A DNA stretch of 64,000 nucleotides from positions 54,365 to 118,364 of the forward strand of contig NZ_BAGD01000028.1 of the NCBI RefSeq assembly GCF_000308635.1. The letters are read 5' to 3'. The translations under genes were made by a program, and so were the position numbers. The DNA comes from Nocardia otitidiscaviarum NBRC 14405 (GTDB lineage: Bacteria; Actinomycetota; Actinomycetes; Mycobacteriales; Mycobacteriaceae). This document shows, piece after piece, positions 26,370 to 36,401 of this stretch; position 1 is the stretch's first letter; each line of letters opens with the position of its first letter. The notes beneath the pieces were generated by a model. That model saw only the letters and a list, made by a program, of their open reading frames with translations. It searched no databases and had not been told where the DNA came from.

Positions 26370-28466
26370 TCAGTTGGTGACGGCCGGATCGGCGGGGGCG
26401 TCGCCGCCGTCGGCGGTGTCCTGATCGAGGGGCAGCGGCGGCGTGCGTTCACCGCTGCGCATGAGTTCGGCGGCATCGCCCACCTGCTGTTCGAGCACGT
26501 CGAGCATGCCCGCGTCCTCGATGGTGGGCGGTACCTCGTACTCCTCGCCGGAGGCGATCTGCCGGATGGTGCGGCGCAGGATCTTGCCCGAGCGGGTCTT
26601 GGGCAGTGCGCTCACCACGACCACGTCGTAGAGGGTGGCGATGGCCCCGACCCGGTCGCGCACCCGCTCGGTCACCTCGCCGCGCAGCTGCTCCTGGTCG
26701 ATGTCCATACCCTGTTTGAGCACCACGTACCCGATGGGCCGCTGCCCCTTGAGTTCGTCGGGTATCCCGATCACCGCGGTCTCGGCGACGGCCGGATGTC
26801 CCGAGATGGCGGCCTCGATCCCGCCCGCGGAGAGCCGGTGCCCGGCCATATTGATCACGTCGTCGGTGCGGCCGAGCACGAACAGGTAGCCGTCCTCGTC
26901 GAAGTATCCGGAGTCCCCGGTCAGATAGTGGCCGGGGTAGGCGGAGAGATAGCTGCGTTCGAAGCGGGCGTCATCGCGCCACAGTGTCGTGAGTGTGCCG
27001 GGCGGCAGCGGCAGCCCGATCACGATATTGCCCTCGGTGTTGGCGGGCACCGCATTGCCCTCGGAGTCCAGCACCCGCAGCCGGTATCCGGGCACCGGCA
27101 CCGCGGCCGAGCCGGGCTTGACCGGGAGCTGCTGCAACCCCAGCGGATTCGCGCAGATCGGCCAGCCGGTCTCGGTCTGCCACCAGTGGTCCACGACAGG
27201 GCAGTCCGGGTGGTCGGCCAGCAGGGTGGTGGTCACCCACTCGTAGGTGGCCGGATCGAGCCGTTCCCCGGCGCAGAACAGCGCGCGCAGCCGGGACAGG
27301 TCGTGGCGCTTGGCGGCCGCGGCCTGGGGGTCGGCGCGCCGGATGGCCCGCAGCGCGGTCGGCGCGGTGAACATCACATCGACGCCGTAGTCCTCGATCA
27401 GCCGCCAGAAGGTGCCCGCGTCGGGTGTTCCGATGGGCTTGCCCTCGTACAGCACGGTGGTCGCGCCCACCAGCAGCGGCGCGTAGACGATGTAGGAGTG
27501 TCCGACCACCCAGCCGATATCGGAGGTGGTCAGCATGACCTGCCCGGGTGCGACGTCGTAGATGTTGCGCATGGACCAGGCCAGCGCGACCGCGTGCCCG
27601 CCGTTGTCGCGCACCACGCCCTTGGGCTTCCCGGTGGTTCCGGAGGTGTAGAGGATGTAGAGCGGATCGGTCGCGGCGAGGGATACCGGGTCGGCCGGTT
27701 CGGCGTCGCGGACGGCGTCTTCCCAGTCCAGCCAGCGTGCGGCCACCGTCTCGGTGGAGTCGGGCAGGTTCTCGGTGGCGGCCTGCGGGGTGGGGAAGCG
27801 GATGGTGGGGAAGCCGTCGCGCTGTTTCACCAGGACGAGCCGGGGCGCGGTGGTGTCGGCGATATCGAGGGCCTGCAGCACGATGGGCGGGTATTCGATG
27901 CGGCGGCCGGGTTCGAGTCCACCGGAGGCCGTGATGATGAGCACAGGTTCGGCGTCGTCGATGCGGGCGGCGAGTTCGGGGGCGGCAAACCCGCCGAAGA
28001 CCACGGAGTGGACCGCACCGATGCGCGCGCAGGCGAGCATGGCGATCACGGCTTCCGGGATCATCGGCATATATATGACGACACGATCGCCGGTCCGGAC
28101 GCCGAGGCGTAGCAGGGATCCGGCAAACCGGGCGACTTCGTCCAACAGCTCCTTATATGTATAGACACATCTGGCGCCCGTCATAGCGGAGTCGTATATT
28201 AGGGCGGGCTGATCGGCGCGACCCCCCTCGCGACCGTTGGACTGGTCATCGTCCGATGTGATGTCGCGCACATGGCGGTCGAGTGCGTTGTAGGAGGTGT
28301 TGAGGCGAGCATCGGGAAACCACCGGGCCGTCGGGCGGGCTGTCGGGTCCAGGATCTGGGTGGGAGGCACCTCCCAGCTGATGAATTCGGCCGCCGCGAG
28401 CCAGAACTCCGAAGGATCGACCAGGCTCGTCTGGTACGCCGGCCGGTACTCCTGCTTCGCGTTCAA
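26370..28466 (-). CDS. prpE: Propionyl-CoA synthetase (acetyl-CoA synthetase family)
   Basis: 698 residues. Activates propionate (and probably other short acids) to the CoA thioester via an acyl-AMP. Motifs: A3 [16 protein letters not shown]5 [13 protein letters not shown]8 region [20 protein letters not shown] type (seen as [17 protein letters not shown]), and A10 [14 protein letters not shown] with the acetylatable catalytic Lys. [12 protein letters not shown] near the end is typical of PrpE rather than Acs. Start is TTG 28466 with GGGAG 8-9 nt upstream. An extra acidic tail of about 40 residues follows the last domain. Confidence 0.9.
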   Translation of the reverse strand: MNAKQEYRPAYQTSLVDPSEFWLAAAEFISWEVPPTQILDPTARPTARWFPDARLNTSYNALDRHVRDITSDDDQSNGREGGRADQPALIYDSAMTGARCVYTYKELLDEVARFAGSLLRLGVRTGDRVVIYMPMIPEAVIAMLACARIGAVHSVVFGGFAAPELAARIDDAEPVLIITASGGLEPGRRIEYPPIVLQALDIADTTAPRLVLVKQRDGFPTIRFPTPQAATENLPDSTETVAARWLDWEDAVRDAEPADPVSLAATDPLYILYTSGTTGKPKGVVRDNGGHAVALAWSMRNIYDVAPGQVMLTTSDIGWVVGHSYIVYAPLLVGATTVLYEGKPIGTPDAGTFWRLIEDYGVDVMFTAPTALRAIRRADPQAAAAKRHDLSRLRALFCAGERLDPATYEWVTTTLLADHPDCPVVDHWWQTETGWPICANPLGLQQLPVKPGSAAVPVPGYRLRVLDSEGNAVPANTEGNIVIGLPLPPGTLTTLWRDDARFERSYLSAYPGHYLTGDSGYFDEDGYLFVLGRTDDVINMAGHRLSAGGIEAAISGHPAVAETAVIGIPDELKGQRPIGYVVLKQGMDIDQEQLRGEVTERVRDRVGAIATLYDVVVVSALPKTRSGKILRRTIRQIASGEEYEVPPTIEDAGMLDVLEQQVGDAAELMRSGERTPPLPLDQDTADGGDAPADPAVTN

Positions 28467-28785
28467 CCCCGTGACTCCCTAGCTCCCCGTCGATGCCCGC
28501 CTCGATAGATCTGCCTGATTGTGGCAGACTTCACGCGACGTCCGGGCGGACGCCGCGACCTTTGATTTTGTCTGGAACAGGCAGGTCAGCGACCGGTGGT
28601 TGCCAAGAGGTCACACAAGAAGTTATTGATCCGTTAGAATCGCATGTCACATATTTCGGCCGTCATGGACGCAATTTCTCGGCCAGCCGCAGTTCTCGGC
28701 CAGCTCTGCCTGTCGAGCCCAGCGTGCGATCGTGGAGGCTCGCTGATAGCGCGTGGCCAGGGCCAGTTTGGAAAGTGAGTGGGAG
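28467..28785. other. 319-bp divergent spacer between prpE and the conservon
   Basis: No gene. TCTGCC-N7-GGCAGA (28510-28528) is an inverted repeat 44 bp upstream of prpE, a candidate operator. TAGAAT at 28635-28640 could be a -10 for the conservon, but no good -35 was found at 16-18 bp. The region 28610-28680 is notably less GC-rich than its surroundings, as expected for a promoter. Confidence 0.45.
28510..28528. promoter_or_regulatory. Inverted repeat upstream of prpE
   Basis: Arms TCTGCC and GGCAGA with a 7-bp spacer, at -44 to -62 from the prpE start codon. Candidate operator; no regulator can be assigned. Confidence 0.35.
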
Positions 28786-31700
28786 ATGCGTGACGCCGCT
28801 AGTTCCGGCAGCAAGCGCTGGGCGCTGAGCAACTGGGACCTGCGCTGGAAGGTGACGGCTGTGCTAGCCGTCCCGCTACTGGTCGCGGTGGTGCTCGGCG
28901 CCTCCAGGATCTCGGCGGAGTTCCGCGAGTCGACACGGCTGTCCACAGCGGTGGAACACGTCAGCGTGATTCCGGCCATCACCGGCCTCAGTGCGACGGC
29001 GTCGCAGGTCGCCGGTGGTCAGATGGTGAAGATCGGTGGGAACTCGTTCACGACCGATCCCGAACTCGCCCAGCTGGACACCGCCATCCAGTTCGCCGAG
29101 AAGGCCGCGCCGAAGCTGAGCGATATGCCGAACGCTCGCGCCGCGCTGGACGACATGATCGTGGCCGCCAAGGCCATTCGGGCGCAGGGTCTCGCCCCCT
29201 CGGAATCGGTTCCCGACACGGTCGCGCAGATCGAGCGAGTCCGCGGCAGCAGCGTCAACACGGTGGAGTCGATCGTGGCCACCGTTGCCGACAAATCCGT
29301 CGACCAGGCCAAACTGCAGCTCGTCGACTCGCTGAACTCCCGTGCCGTGCTGGTCGGCGAGGTCGCCGGCTTCGCCGAGGCGCTACGCAACAACCCCAAG
29401 GACGGCGTCCGCGACATCCAGATCGGCATCAGCACCGAACGACAGCTGCTGGCCGTGCTGGCGCACCGGTTCCCGGACGGCGATCCGCTGATCTCCGAGC
29501 TGCAGAACCAGGTCAACATCCGGCTCCAGCTGGTCGGCAGTCCCGAGGCCAGCGTGGGTCAGCTGCCGGTGACCGAACTCAAGGATTCGCTGGTCGTCAG
29601 CGTCGACAAGTACCAGACCATCGCGACCGACTCCACCAAGGCCATCGTGTCCCGAGTGGACGCCCTGGCCGCCACCGCGCGCACCGACGCCATCCGCTAC
29701 GCGGTCATCGTCGTCGCCACCATCCTCGGTGCGCTCGCCCTGGCCGTGCTGATGGCCCGCTCGATGATCGTGCCGCTGCGCCGGCTGCGTCTGGCCGCGT
29801 TGCGCGTCGCCGAACACGATCTGGCCCATGAGGTCTCCGCGCTGCGTGACGGCGCCGATCCGGAAGACGTTCCGCTCGAGCCCATGCCGGTGGACACCGA
29901 CGAGGAGATCGGCCAGCTGGCCCGCGCCGTCGACGACATCCACGGTCAGGCGCTGCGCCTGGCCGCCGACCAGGCCGCCATGCGTACTCAGGTCAACGAC
30001 ATGTTCGAAACCCTGGCGCGGCGCTCCAAGTCGCTGGTCGACCACCAGCTCACCCTCATCGAGGCGATGGAGTACGACGAGAAGGACCCGCGCCTTCTCG
30101 AAAACCTGTTCCGCCTCGACCATCTCGCCGCGCGTATGCGACGCAACGGCGACAACCTGCTGATTCTCGCCGGCACCAAGCAGCGCCGGTCCAAGTCCGC
30201 CCCCGTCGAGATCGCCGACGTGCTGCGCGCGGCCATCTCCGAGGTGGAGGACTACGAGCGCGTGAAGCTGGGCGCCACGCCGCGTGGTGCCCTGGTCGAA
30301 CCGGCCGCCTCCGACCTCGCGCACCTGTTCGCCGAGTTGCTCGACAACGCGCTGCGCGCCTCGCCGCCGGAGACGGACGTGAAGTTCACCTTCGCGCAGG
30401 CGCACGACACCGGTCTGCTCATCGAGGTCGCCGACCGCGGTATCGGTATGCCGCCCGCGGAGATGGCCGAGATCAACCGCCGACTGGAGACCACCGCCGA
30501 GGTCGGTCCCGACACCGCCCGGCACATGGGCCTGTTCGTGGTCGGCCGGCTGGCCGAGCGGCACGGCCTGACCGTGCGGCTGCGTCCCACCTTCGACACC
30601 GCGCGCGATCCGGGTGTGACCGTGACCGTGCACGTGCCGAAGGCGCTCATCATGGCGCCGGGCGGCGCGATCTCGGTGCCGCCGCAGCCGGGTGGGCAGC
30701 AGCAGCCGGCCCCGCAGCCGGGTGGGCCGCAGCCGTCGGCCCCGTCCTCCATGCAGATGCGGGCGGTGACCCGCACCGCCACCGGCAATGTCATGGTGAC
30801 CGTGGATCCGGGTGGCAGCGGTGCGATTCCGGCCGCCTCCGGATCGGGGGCCGGTGCTCCCGCGCCCGCCGCCGCGAACGCCTCCGGTGGGCTACCCCAG
30901 CGTTCGCCGGGATCGGCGGGTGCCGCGGTGGGGCTGCCGCAGCGTGCGCCGGGCGGTGCCGCGCCCGCTGGACCGGGTGGGCTGCCACAGCGCCAGCCGG
31001 GCACCAGCGGTCCGACGGTCCGCCACACCGTCGCTGCTCCGCCCGGACCGGGTGGGCTGCCGCAGCGTGAGCCCGGCGCGAACAATCCGGTGCCCCCGTC
31101 GGGGCAGCCGAATACGAATCTGCAACCGCGTCAACCGGGCGACGGTCCGGCGCGTCCGGGCGGCGGCCTCGCCGCCAATATGATGCGCCGCCAGGGCGGT
31201 GCGCCGGGTGCGCCCGGTGGGCTGCCGCAGCGTCCGGGGCCGGGCGCCCCGCCTCCGGGTGGTCCGGGTGGGTTGCCGCCGCGGGATGCCTCCGGTGCGC
31301 TACCGCAGCGGGAATCGGGCCTCGCTCCCCGTGAGGGTGGCGCGCCCGCCGGTCCGGGTGGGCTGCCGCAGCGGCAGCCGGGTACCAACGGCGCCCCGCC
31401 GCGCGATCCGTCCGCCAGTGGGCTGCCGCCGCAGCGTGCTGCCTCGGGCGGCCTGCCGCAGCGTGATCCGGGTGCCAATGGTGCGCCGCCGCGTGAGGGC
31501 GGCAAGGGCCTGCCCCCGCGGGAGCCGGGCAAGGGCCTGCCGCAGCGTGGTGAGGCTCCTGGTGGTTTGCCGCAGCGTGGTGAGGCTCCTGGTGGTTTGC
31601 CGCAGCGTGGTGAGGCTCCTGGTGGTCTGCCGCAGCCTGGTGAGGCTCCCGGTGGTCTGCCGCAGCGGGGTGACGCGCCCGGTGGTCTGCCGCAGCGCGC

Positions 31701-32529
31701 GCCCGGAAGCAACGGCGCACCGCCGCAGCGTGATTCGGCCCTGGGTGGGCTGCCGCAGCGCGACAGCGGTCTACCCAAGCGCGACAACGGTCTGCCGCAG
31801 CGCGATAGCGCCATGCCGCGCCGCGATGCCGCGTCCACCGGCCTGACCCAGCGGGATACCGTACTGCCGCAGCGGGAATCGGCGCTGCCGCAGCGGGACA
31901 ACACCCTGCTCCCGCAGCGTGACGGCGGGCTGCCGCAGCGGCAGCCGGGCACCGCCCCGGGCGGTATGCCGCAGCGGCCCAGCCCGTCCGGGCTGCCGCA
32001 GCGCGATCCGGGTGCGGGTCTGCCACAGCGTCCGGCTCCGGTGCCGGGGCTGCGCGGCCCTGCCGCGGGCGGTGCCACCGAGGAGGCGCCCGCCGGTCCG
32101 GGCAAGCACAGCTTCCGCTCCAATCCGCAGAAGACGGCGTCGTTCTTCCAGACTCGACTGCAGCCTGCCAGCGAAGACGACTCGTCGTTCGGCACTCCGA
32201 TCTTCGCTGAGATGATGTCGGCGTGGCTGCAGGATCCGAACGCGGACCGGTCCCAGGTGGCCGCCTCCTTCGAATCACCGGGGGACGAGGGTTGGCAAGC
32301 GGCCCGTCGTGCGGTGGAATCTCAGCCGGAGAAGCGCACGGCAGCCGGTCTGCCGCAGCGTGATCCGGGGCACCGGTTGGTGCCGGGCGGCGTGAACGGC
32401 AACGCCGAACGGACCGCCCGCCGGGATCCGGAATCCATCAGGTCCAGCCTGAGTCGTCACCAGCAGGGCGTCCGGGATGGCCGTGCACAGCAAGCAATGA
32501 ACCTAACCGGAGATAAAGGAGACCGATGA
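28786..32529 (+). CDS. cvnA: Conservon sensor kinase (CvnA) with giant LPQR-repeat tail
   Basis: 1247 residues. One helix near residues 25-45, an extracytoplasmic helical sensor of the nitrate/nitrite-sensing type, a second helix near 305-325, HAMP, a dimerisation region ([21 protein letters not shown]) and an ATPase domain: N-box [16 protein letters not shown]1 [11 protein letters not shown]2 region [21 protein letters not shown]. About 550 residues of disordered Gly/Pro/Gln/Arg sequence follow, with about 22 exact LPQR motifs, and then a short conserved C-terminus. CvnA proteins act with CvnB-D in membrane-linked signalling in actinomycetes. ATG 28786 is preferred; its Shine-Dalgarno sequence is poor. 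Confidence 0.9.
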   Translation: MRDAASSGSKRWALSNWDLRWKVTAVLAVPLLVAVVLGASRISAEFRESTRLSTAVEHVSVIPAITGLSATASQVAGGQMVKIGGNSFTTDPELAQLDTAIQFAEKAAPKLSDMPNARAALDDMIVAAKAIRAQGLAPSESVPDTVAQIERVRGSSVNTVESIVATVADKSVDQAKLQLVDSLNSRAVLVGEVAGFAEALRNNPKDGVRDIQIGISTERQLLAVLAHRFPDGDPLISELQNQVNIRLQLVGSPEASVGQLPVTELKDSLVVSVDKYQTIATDSTKAIVSRVDALAATARTDAIRYAVIVVATILGALALAVLMARSMIVPLRRLRLAALRVAEHDLAHEVSALRDGADPEDVPLEPMPVDTDEEIGQLARAVDDIHGQALRLAADQAAMRTQVNDMFETLARRSKSLVDHQLTLIEAMEYDEKDPRLLENLFRLDHLAARMRRNGDNLLILAGTKQRRSKSAPVEIADVLRAAISEVEDYERVKLGATPRGALVEPAASDLAHLFAELLDNALRASPPETDVKFTFAQAHDTGLLIEVADRGIGMPPAEMAEINRRLETTAEVGPDTARHMGLFVVGRLAERHGLTVRLRPTFDTARDPGVTVTVHVPKALIMAPGGAISVPPQPGGQQQPAPQPGGPQPSAPSSMQMRAVTRTATGNVMVTVDPGGSGAIPAASGSGAGAPAPAAANASGGLPQRSPGSAGAAVGLPQRAPGGAAPAGPGGLPQRQPGTSGPTVRHTVAAPPGPGGLPQREPGANNPVPPSGQPNTNLQPRQPGDGPARPGGGLAANMMRRQGGAPGAPGGLPQRPGPGAPPPGGPGGLPPRDASGALPQRESGLAPREGGAPAGPGGLPQRQPGTNGAPPRDPSASGLPPQRAASGGLPQRDPGANGAPPREGGKGLPPREPGKGLPQRGEAPGGLPQRGEAPGGLPQRGEAPGGLPQPGEAPGGLPQRGDAPGGLPQRAPGSNGAPPQRDSALGGLPQRDSGLPKRDNGLPQRDSAMPRRDAASTGLTQRDTVLPQRESALPQRDNTLLPQRDGGLPQRQPGTAPGGMPQRPSPSGLPQRDPGAGLPQRPAPVPGLRGPAAGGATEEAPAGPGKHSFRSNPQKTASFFQTRLQPASEDDSSFGTPIFAEMMSAWLQDPNADRSQVAASFESPGDEGWQAARRAVESQPEKRTAAGLPQRDPGHRLVPGGVNGNAERTARRDPESIRSSLSRHQQGVRDGRAQQAMNLTGDKGDR
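31546..31695 (+). repeat. Five 30-bp tandem repeats in the cvnA tail
   Basis: Five units of 30 bp encoding [10 protein letters not shown]. The first three are virtually identical and use unusual T-ending codons (GGT GGT TTG); the fourth and fifth diverge. This points to recent amplification within an older LPQR repeat array. Confidence 0.95.
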
Positions 32530-32939
32530 ACCCCGATCTAGGTGGTACGAAGCGACAGCTGGATTGGCTGGTTTCGAACTTCGCGAATGAGGTTCCCGGC
32601 GTCGCGCATGCCGTGCTTGTCTCGGCCGATGGCCTGCTGATGGCTGCCAGCGCGCAGCTGCCCGTCGATCGGGCAGAACAGCTGTCCGCGGTGACCGCGG
32701 GGCTCGCGAGCCTCTCGGTGGGCGTGTCCAACCTCTTCGAGGGCGGCACCGTGCTGCAGTCGGTTGTCGAGATGGAGCACGGATACCTGTTGCTCATGGC
32801 CGTTGGTGACGGTTCCTACCTCGCGGTGCTCACGAATACCTCGTGTGACATCGGCCAGGTGGGATACGAGATGGCTTTGTTGGTCGAGCGGGTGGGCCAG
32901 ACAGTCCAGGCCACACCTCGCGTCACGATGGGTTCCTGA
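32526..32939 (+). CDS. cvnB: Roadblock/LC7 protein (CvnB)
   Basis: 137 residues, one Roadblock/LC7 domain: [29 protein letters not shown] and [18 protein letters not shown] (quoted in parts). It is the MglB-like partner of the conservon GTPase. Its ATG overlaps the cvnA stop codon (ATGA), which indicates tight coupling. Confidence 0.95.
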   Translation: MNPDLGGTKRQLDWLVSNFANEVPGVAHAVLVSADGLLMAASAQLPVDRAEQLSAVTAGLASLSVGVSNLFEGGTVLQSVVEMEHGYLLLMAVGDGSYLAVLTNTSCDIGQVGYEMALLVERVGQTVQATPRVTMGS

Positions 32940-32946
32940 TGGTGGG

Positions 32947-33321
32947 ATGGACATAGACAATCAGCGCTTGGGGAGCGCCGAGCCCAGCCTCGTTCGCCCG
33001 TATTCCTTGACCGCCGGCCGCACGCGGCCGAAGGTGGAATTGGCGTTGGAGGCGCTCGTCGCATCGCATCCGGTCGCCTTCGAGCGGCAGTTCGAACTCA
33101 CCAATATCGAGACGTCAATCGTGGAGTTGTGCAGAGAATCGCCGTCTGTCGCCGAAGTCGCAGCGCGCCTGGGCATCCCGATCGGGGTGGCCCGGGTGTT
33201 GGTCGCCGACTTGATCGAAGCCGGCCACGTGAAGGTTTCGGCGACATTGAAAGACGATTCCAGCGACGATGAACGTCGCGAGCTGATCGAAAGGGTTCTC
33301 AGTGGACTCCGGCGTATTTGA
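32947..33321 (+). CDS. cvnC: DUF742 protein (CvnC)
   Basis: 124 residues, DUF742: SLVRPYSLTAGRTRP at the N-terminus, then a winged-helix-like core (ESPSVAEVAARLGIPIGVAR, VLVADLIEAGHVKV). It is the third conservon component. ATG at 32947, 8 bp after cvnB; its end overlaps cvnD by 20 bp. Confidence 0.93.
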   Translation: MDIDNQRLGSAEPSLVRPYSLTAGRTRPKVELALEALVASHPVAFERQFELTNIETSIVELCRESPSVAEVAARLGIPIGVARVLVADLIEAGHVKVSATLKDDSSDDERRELIERVLSGLRRI

Positions 33322-33904
33322 TTCGACGACACAGGTCGACACACGCACGAGCAAGCCGACGTCGGCGAAGATCGTGGTGGCCGGTGGCTTCGGTGTGGGC
33401 AAGACGACCCTGGTCGGTGCCGTTTCGGAGATCGTTCCGCTGCGCACCGAGGCATTGGTGACCAATGCCAGTGTCGGCGTCGACAGCCTCAGTGGCGTCG
33501 AATCGAAGGCCACCACCACGGTGGCCATGGACTTCGGCAGGATCAGTCTTGCCGATGACCTGGTGCTGTACCTGTTCGGTACGCCCGGCCAGTACCGATT
33601 CTGGTTCATGTGGGACGACCTGATCCGCGGCGCCATCGGCGCGGTGGTGCTGGTCGACACCCGGCGACTGGAGGACAGTTTCGCCGCCGTCGACTACTTC
33701 GAGGCGCGGAACCTACCTTTCCTGGTGGCCATCAACGAATTCGACGACGCGCCTCGCTACCCGATCGAGGACATCCGCCAGGCCCTCGCGGTCCCGGCGG
33801 ATACGCCGATTCTGTCGATGGACGCCCGCCGCCGGGAGCCGGTGAAGCAGGCCCTGGTGGCGGTCACCGAATACGCCCTGCGCAAGGTCGTGCAGGGGTA
33901 CTGA
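33302..33904 (+). CDS. cvnD: Conservon GTPase (CvnD)
   Basis: 200 residues, MglA-like small GTPase. P-loop GGFGVGKTT (Gly28, Lys34, Thr35) and the switch-II FGTPGQYRFWFMWDDL. The G4 motif is AINEFDDA in place of the classical NKxD. GTG start at 33302 lies inside cvnC. In Streptomyces, CvnD switches between GDP and GTP and associates with CvnA-C at the membrane. No cytochrome P450 (cvnE) follows. Confidence 0.94.
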   Translation: MDSGVFDSTTQVDTRTSKPTSAKIVVAGGFGVGKTTLVGAVSEIVPLRTEALVTNASVGVDSLSGVESKATTTVAMDFGRISLADDLVLYLFGTPGQYRFWFMWDDLIRGAIGAVVLVDTRRLEDSFAAVDYFEARNLPFLVAINEFDDAPRYPIEDIRQALAVPADTPILSMDARRREPVKQALVAVTEYALRKVVQGY

Positions 33905-33953
33905 TCCGGGCATCGCCGAAGGCGACGCAATCGGACACAGCTATTCTCGCGGC

Positions 33954-35477
33954 GTGAGGACAGCGGCGCGGGAACTTCTCGGTGGTCTGCTCGATCCCGG
34001 CTCCTTCGTGAGCTGGGATCGGCCTCCGCTGCAGATTCCCCGTTCCGCCGAGTATCGCGCCGAGTTGCGGGCGGCCGCGACCGCGAGCGGTCTCGACGAA
34101 GCGGTGCTGACCGGGGAGGGGCGGTTGCGCGGGCGGCGGGTGGCCGTGATCGCGTGCGAGTTCGGGTTCCTCGCGGGGTCGATCGGGGTGGCGGCGGCCG
34201 AGCGCATCGTGTCGGCCGTGGAGCGGGCCACCGCGCTGGGGCTGCCGCTGGTGGCCTCGCCGACCTCCGGGGGCACCCGAATGCAGGAGGGCACAGTCGC
34301 TTTCGTGCAGATGGTGAAGATCGCGGGGGCGGTCGCGGCGCACAAGTCGGCTGGCTTCCCCTACCTGGTCTACCTGCGAAATCCCACCATGGGCGGGGTG
34401 TTCGCCTCGTGGGGATCGTTGGGGCACATGACTTTCGCCGAGCCCGATGCTCTGATCGGCTTCCTGGGGCCGCGGGTGTACCGGGCGCTGTACGGGCGCG
34501 ATTTCCCGGAGGGGGTGCAGACGGCGGAGAACCTCTATCGCAACGGCGTCATCGACGGTGTGGTCCCGGTGCGGGTTTTCCGTCGTATCGCGCACCGAGC
34601 CCTCAACGTGTTCAGTGGAATCGCTGTCGGGCATGCCGAATATTCGCGGGATCCAGCCACTTTGGATTGTTCTCCGGCGGAATATGCTTCGCTGGAAGCT
34701 GTTCCAGCCTGGCAGTCGGTTCTGAACTCGCGACGTGCCGACCGGCCGGGTATTCGCGAACTGCTGCGTCAGGTCACCGATCGGGTGCCGCTCAGCGGTA
34801 CCGGCCAGGGGGAATCCGACCGGACGGTGGTTCTCGCGCTGGCCCGCTTCCGCGGCCATCCGTGTGTGGTGTTCGGCCACGACCGCTCCGGACAGACCAC
34901 CGAGACGACCATGGGTCCGGCCGCTTTGCGGGAGGCACGCCGCAGCATGCAGTTGGCGCTGCAGTTGCGGGTGCCGCTGGTGCTGGTGATCGATACCGCC
35001 GGGGCTTCGCTGTCCCGCGAGGCCGAGGAACGTGGACTCGCCCCCGAGATCGCCCGCTGCCTGGCCGATCTCGTCACCCTCGATACGCCGACCATCTCGA
35101 TCCTGCTCGGCCAGGGCACCGGTGGCGGCGCGCTGGCGCTGTTGCCCGCGGACCGGGTGCTGGCCGCCTCGCACGGGTGGCTCGCGCCGCTACCGCCCGA
35201 GGGAGCCAGCGCCATCGTCTTCCGTGATACCGAGCACGCAGCGGAATTGGCGGCGTCCCAGCGCATCCGGTCGGTGGATCTGCTCGCCGACGGCATCGTG
35301 GATCGCATCGTTCCCGAACGCCCGGATGCGGCGGCCGAACCGGTGGAGTTCGCCCGCCGCATGGTCGCGGTCATCGCGCAGGAGTTGGCCGAGTTGACCG
35401 CCCGCCCGGTGGCGGAACTGCGAGCGGCTCGACATCTCCGGTACCGCCGTCTCGGCAATCCGCCCGCCGTCGACTGA
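33954..35477 (+). CDS. accD3: AccD3-like acyl-CoA carboxylase carboxyltransferase
   Basis: 507 residues containing both beta-like (N-terminal) and alpha-like (C-terminal) carboxyltransferase halves. SPTSGGTRMQEG and NPTMGGVFASWGSLGH lie in the first, and IDTAGASLSREAEERGLAPEI and LGQGTGGGALALLPADRVLA in the second; the latter carry the oxyanion glycines. N-terminal DPGSFVSWDRPP matches AccD3 (Rv0904c), which in M. tuberculosis lies next to prrA. The physiological acyl-CoA is unknown. GTG start at 33954, 49 bp after cvnD and so possibly read from the conservon promoter. Confidence 0.88.
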   Translation: MRTAARELLGGLLDPGSFVSWDRPPLQIPRSAEYRAELRAAATASGLDEAVLTGEGRLRGRRVAVIACEFGFLAGSIGVAAAERIVSAVERATALGLPLVASPTSGGTRMQEGTVAFVQMVKIAGAVAAHKSAGFPYLVYLRNPTMGGVFASWGSLGHMTFAEPDALIGFLGPRVYRALYGRDFPEGVQTAENLYRNGVIDGVVPVRVFRRIAHRALNVFSGIAVGHAEYSRDPATLDCSPAEYASLEAVPAWQSVLNSRRADRPGIRELLRQVTDRVPLSGTGQGESDRTVVLALARFRGHPCVVFGHDRSGQTTETTMGPAALREARRSMQLALQLRVPLVLVIDTAGASLSREAEERGLAPEIARCLADLVTLDTPTISILLGQGTGGGALALLPADRVLAASHGWLAPLPPEGASAIVFRDTEHAAELAASQRIRSVDLLADGIVDRIVPERPDAAAEPVEFARRMVAVIAQELAELTARPVAELRAARHLRYRRLGNPPAVD

Positions 35478-35496
35478 TGCCCGTCGACCGGCCGGC

Positions 35497-36036
35497 TCAG
35501 CCCTCCGGCTCCGGCTCCGGTCGCGTCCACGCCAGGATCATGGCCGGAGCGCAGCCACCGGCCAGCAACGTCGCCAGGATCATGACGCCGCCCGCGTAGG
35601 AGGTCTGGAAGGCACTCATCTCGGAGGCGAGGGCGGGTGCCCAGATCACGTAGAACAGCGGCGGCAGCGTGAGCCACTGGGTGACCGACAGTCCGATGGA
35701 CCGGGCGGCCGTCCGCTGCGCGATCTCGAGTTCGTCGAGGATTTCGGCAGGTGCGTTGTCCTGGCCCTGGGAGACGATGCGCAGCATGGTCCAGGCGCCC
35801 AGGAAGATCAGGATCACCGGCAGGATGAGCAGCGTCGCCCACTGCAGATCGAATGCGCACAGCACGCCGGTGACGAAGAGCGCGGCGAGGCTGACGGCCA
35901 CGGTGACGACCAGCGCCCGCCGCCGGCGCCGGGTGCGCCATTTCGGGAACATACCGGCCATACGCTGCTCGTGGACCAGCCAGCGGCGGACCCGGTAGTC
36001 CTGGTAGCGGTCGATGAGACCGGTTGCGGTGGTCAT
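35497..36036 (-). CDS. Four-helix membrane protein paired with an XRE regulator
   Basis: 179 residues, not recognised. Basic N-terminal segment (RVRRWLVHEQRMAGMFPKW) followed by four hydrophobic helices (about residues 40-60, 65-85, 112-132 and 148-168). Its ATG overlaps the stop codon of the upstream XRE gene by 4 bp, so the pair forms one operon. Such small XRE-plus-membrane-protein pairs are common in actinomycetes; the function is unknown. Confidence 0.8.
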   Translation of the reverse strand: MTTATGLIDRYQDYRVRRWLVHEQRMAGMFPKWRTRRRRRALVVTVAVSLAALFVTGVLCAFDLQWATLLILPVILIFLGAWTMLRIVSQGQDNAPAEILDELEIAQRTAARSIGLSVTQWLTLPPLFYVIWAPALASEMSAFQTSYAGGVMILATLLAGGCAPAMILAWTRPEPEPEG

Positions 36037-36293
36037 GGTTTCCCCTTCGAGTAGAACTCCGCGGACAGCGGCGTGAATTCGGTGCGAGAGAAGACGGCCT
36101 CGACGGGCACGCCGAAGACGTCGCAGATGCGCATGGCCAGGTCGAGGCTCGGGTAGTGGTCTCCACGTTCGAGTGCCCCGATGGTCTGCACATTCACGTC
36201 CACCGCCTCGGCGAGCGCCGCGCGGCTCATGCGGTGCTCGGCCCGCAGCACCGCGATGCGGTTGTAGATCGGTAGGGTTTTACCCCTTCGCAC
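36033..36293 (-). CDS. XRE/Cro-type helix-turn-helix regulator
   Basis: 86 residues, essentially one HTH domain: NRIAVLRAEHRMSRAALAEA (helices 1-2), VDVNVQTIGALERGDHYPSL (recognition helix), ICDVFGVPVEAVFSR. It belongs to the YozG/YgzD-like small XRE class. GTG 36293 is the only reasonable start and lies about 9 bp from the predicted transcription start, so the mRNA has almost no leader. The promoter contains three CACAACA-type half-sites, so autoregulation is likely. Confidence 0.88.
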   Translation of the reverse strand: MRRGKTLPIYNRIAVLRAEHRMSRAALAEAVDVNVQTIGALERGDHYPSLDLAMRICDVFGVPVEAVFSRTEFTPLSAEFYSKGKP

Positions 36294-36301
36294 TGGACTC
36301 A

Positions 36302-36338
36302 CACAACATAGTGTTGTGAAAACACAACATTCTGTCAA
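36302..36338 (-). promoter_or_regulatory. XRE operon promoter with triple half-site operator
   Basis: On the minus strand a perfect -35 TTGACA (36338-36333) is followed after 17 bp by AACACT (36315-36310) as -10. Between and over these elements lie CACAACA (36302-36308), TGTTGTG (36312-36318) and CACAACA (36323-36329). The first two form a 7-3-7 palindrome and the last two a 7-4-7 palindrome. Binding by the XRE product would block the promoter. Confidence 0.7.
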
Positions 36339-36401
36339 GCGGTGACCAACACAGCGAAAGGGCTGATTGACCAAGCGGCAAACCGCTTCTACGGTCGGAA
36401 C

